Positions 6,553-6,889 of a stretch of DNA of 6,889 bases are shown here, piece by piece. Made by a program: the position numbers and the translations under genes. Where the stretch lies: positions 1 to 6,889 of the forward strand of contig JAUSEJ010000575.1 in assembly GCA_030650265.1 (NCBI GenBank). Direction: 5' to 3'. The DNA comes from Dehalococcoidia bacterium (GTDB taxonomy: Bacteria; Chloroflexota; Dehalococcoidia; JACPQF01). Every line of letters begins with the position of its first letter. Positions within the stretch are counted from its first letter, which is position 1. Under the pieces are notes generated by a model. It saw only the letters and a program-made list of their open reading frames with translations, did not search any database and had not been told where the DNA came from.

Positions 6553-6633
6553 GGTGGAGGGTTAAGGGTTGAGGGTTGAGCAGGGACGTCTCGACTCAGC
6601 ACCCTCCACCCTCCGCCCTCCACCCTCAACCCT
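6551..6633. repeat. Palindrome of heptanucleotide repeats, copy 2
   Basis: Four heptads (GGGTGGA, GGGTTAA, then two GGGTTGA) start inside the TAG stop of the previous gene. Four inverted heptads (GGGTTGA, GGGTGGA, GGGCGGA, GGGTGGA read on the - strand) end at 6633. The arms pair less well than in copy 1 because heptad positions 4 to 6 vary between units, giving scattered mismatches, while all GGG/CCC runs align. Each arm again has four GGG runs with 4-nt spacers. No T-run follows, so it is not an intrinsic terminator, and the next subunit gene begins 21 nt later. Confidence 0.75.
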
Positions 6634-6654
6634 AATATCGTGGAGGTTAGTTCA

Positions 6655-6889
6655 ATGCACATTGATGCTGATGGGATGTATTATCGGGAACTCAATAAGA
6701 TCATAAGGGATGCTGCCAACGCGGGAGAGAAAGAGTTCGAGCTAGTCAACGTCAACGGCCAGCGCTATATCGCCACGGGTCTCGATAAGCCCGTAAGGTT
6801 CGATATCTGCGGCGTTCCCGGCAACGATCTGGCAGCCTTCATGAATGGGCCGCAGATCGTCGTCCACAACAGTGCCCAGGATGGCGTGG
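6655..6889 (+). CDS. Glutamate synthase GXGXG-domain subunit (GltB3 type), N-terminal part
   Basis: Translation from ATG 6655 gives 78 codons open to the window edge, beginning MHIDADGMYYRELNKII. A clear GGAGG (6642-6646) lies 8 nt upstream. The segment after the first helix (FELVNVNGQRYIATGL, then FDICGVPGNDLAAFMNG and IVVHNSAQDGVG) matches the start of the right-handed beta-helix with repeated G-XX-G motifs that forms the C-terminal domain of glutamate synthase alpha subunits. As a separate gene it is the third piece of the split, archaeal-type enzyme, after the amidotransferase and FMN subunits. In full-length GltB this domain is structural, helping to join the other domains. It is probably in the same operon despite the 102-nt gap holding the heptad palindrome. 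Most of the gene lies outside the window. Confidence 0.85.
   Translation, partial: MHIDADGMYYRELNKIIRDAANAGEKEFELVNVNGQRYIATGLDKPVRFDICGVPGNDLAAFMNGPQIVVHNSAQDGV

Overview
The window looks like part of the chromosome of an anaerobic bacterium and is moderately GC-rich by eye. It uses bacterial GGAGG-type ribosome binding sites. It carries a class I-alpha glutamine synthetase and a glutamate synthase split into separate subunits, as in archaea and many strict anaerobes. It also has a heterodisulfide-reductase-type (Hdr) iron-sulfur protein. The glutamine synthetase most resembles those I remember from Chloroflexota, so an anaerobic chloroflexotal lineage is my best guess. That is inference from memory, not from a search.

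Layout, all genes on the + strand: (1) positions 3-791, the 3' end of a glutamate-synthase-like FMN protein cut by the window edge. (2) Positions 792-997, a spacer with a REP-like cluster of three hairpins (808-866) and a long hairpin in the glnA leader (924-963). (3) glnA, 998-2362, with its Shine-Dalgarno sequence displayed in a small hairpin loop. (4) Positions 2363-2568, a spacer with a palindrome of heptanucleotide repeats (2366-2443), an intrinsic terminator (2453-2493) and a weak candidate promoter. (5) A tight gene series: an HdrB-HdrC fusion (2569-3903), the glutaminase (class II amidotransferase) subunit of glutamate synthase (3919-5046), the ferredoxin-domain plus FMN catalytic subunit (5056-6552), a second heptad palindrome (6551-6633), and the start of the GXGXG-domain subunit (6655 to the window end).

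Together the genes describe ammonium assimilation. GlnA makes glutamine from glutamate and ammonia. The amidotransferase subunit releases ammonia from glutamine, and the FMN/iron-sulfur subunit uses it to aminate 2-oxoglutarate reductively to glutamate. No NADPH-oxidising GltD-type subunit and no HdrA is visible. The first gene of the operon is instead an HdrBC protein with ten CCG-motif cysteines and eight ferredoxin-type cysteines. This raises the possibility that electrons for glutamate synthesis come through an Hdr-type thiol/disulfide or ferredoxin route.

The non-coding DNA is unusually structured for such an ordinary metabolic locus. The most notable items are the two 4+4 heptad palindromes, whose arms each fit a G-quadruplex pattern, and the structured glnA leader.
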